NCBI RefSeq assembly: GCF_004152935.1
Contig: NZ_SETE01000007.1
Coordinates: 111,721 to 175,720, forward strand
Origin: Brumimicrobium glaciale
Lineage (GTDB): Bacteria; Bacteroidota; Bacteroidia; Flavobacteriales_D; Crocinitomicaceae
Length of the DNA: 64,000 nucleotides
Reading direction: 5' to 3'
A program made the position numbers and the translations under genes. This document shows, piece after piece, positions 63,877-64,000 of the stretch. A model generated the notes under the pieces. The model saw only the letters and a program-made list of their open reading frames with translations. It had not been told where the DNA came from and did no database searches. How positions within the stretch are numbered: the first letter of the stretch is position 1; every line of letters begins with the position of its first letter.

Positions 63877-64000
63877 TCGAGTAGACGGCTCCGCCAGATA
63901 AACTGACGGAGTACGCCTCTCACACCACCGTACGTACGGGTCTCGTATACGGCGGTTCGTATCTTGGTGGATTAAACGACAAATGAAGTTCCAACATTCC
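63877..64000 (-). mobile_element. Group II intron, 3' end (domains V and VI), cut by the window edge
   Basis: On the minus strand 63958-63923 reads as intron domain V (GAACCGCCGTATACGAGACC, then CGTACGTACGGTGGTG), the 34-36 base hairpin with bulge. GTGAGAGG and then domain VI follow: CTCCGTCAG/CTGGCGGAG at 63911-63889. The end CTACTCGAT lies near 63877, where the 3' splice site is expected. The reverse transcriptase ORF would lie beyond position 64000. The identification rests on the strongly conserved domain V text; the intron class is not assigned. Confidence 0.75.

Noticed and set aside
63711..63923. Minus-strand 70-residue frame at the right end
   Set aside because: It overlaps intron domain VI and the antisense of the hypothetical gene; its text is not protein-like.
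1..64000. tRNA, rRNA, tmRNA, replication origin and prophage genes
   Set aside because: I looked for GGTTCGAATCC-type arms, conserved rRNA text, integrases and phage structural genes and saw none; a covariance-model scan would be needed to exclude a tRNA or ncRNA.

Overview
The window is AT-rich chromosomal DNA from a member of the Bacteroidota, most likely the order Flavobacteriales. The evidence is a secreted protein with a type IX secretion (gliding-motility type) C-terminal domain, OstA-like, SpoIID and S23-type four-helix-bundle proteins typical of the phylum, Bacteroidota promoter boxes (TTTG or TTG, about 19-20 bases, TAnnTTTG) before several genes, few Shine-Dalgarno sequences, and frequent TTG or GTG starts. 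I cannot name a genus. No rRNA, tRNA or CRISPR array was seen.

Layout. 1-8.6 kb holds housekeeping genes: an NlpC/P60 peptidase cut by the left edge, glyA, fumarylacetoacetase, a RelA/SpoT (p)ppGpp enzyme, a membrane phosphoesterase and a coiled-coil membrane protein. 8.6-13.1 kb holds a nested palindromic repeat, a short-chain dehydrogenase and a large T9SS-type secreted protein. 13.5-18.8 kb is a run of Fur, STAS, purA, OstA-like and LPS phosphotransferase genes. 19-24 kb mixes two small toxin-antitoxin-like pairs (DUF4160/DUF2442 and Panacea/RelE-like) with a THX-type ribosomal protein and the serine pathway pair serC plus phosphoglycerate dehydrogenase. 24-32.7 kb is accessory: acyl-CoA synthetase, rhodanese, a CdiI-like immunity gene, a recent tandem gene duplication flanked by a 39-bp direct repeat, and small membrane or secreted proteins.

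32.7-50 kb returns to core functions: a BASS transporter, smpB, recR, a ribosome hibernation factor, a GluR0-like glutamate-receptor channel, a pair of M16 proteases, RidA, a glycosyltransferase fused to a membrane domain, a 2-oxoacid dehydrogenase E2, an OmpA/propeller/SPOR envelope protein, a DnaQ-type exonuclease and a FAH-family enzyme. 50-64 kb carries a protein of 20-residue repeats next to an esterase, an isoaspartyl peptidase lipoprotein, ilvE, recQ, SpoIID, and surE with lpxB. The right edge is the 3' end of a group II intron on the minus strand.

The most unusual signal lies between genes. Three elements (8779-8973, 35669-35842, 41609-41831) place two inverted REP-like hairpins around a long palindrome with arms of 28-31 bases. 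Two of them share a homologous core in which the substitutions are paired and preserve the palindrome. Other repeat families are a 160-180 base dispersed repeat (two copies), a 51-base hairpin repeat (two copies), a 123-base tandem repeat and AT-rich short repeats that have become the last codons of two genes. Other points to check are an intrinsic-terminator hairpin inside the signal-peptide codons of the OstA-like gene, a possible ATA start in the DUF4160 gene, and an inverted-repeat operator placed exactly between the promoter boxes of the Panacea toxin-antitoxin operon.
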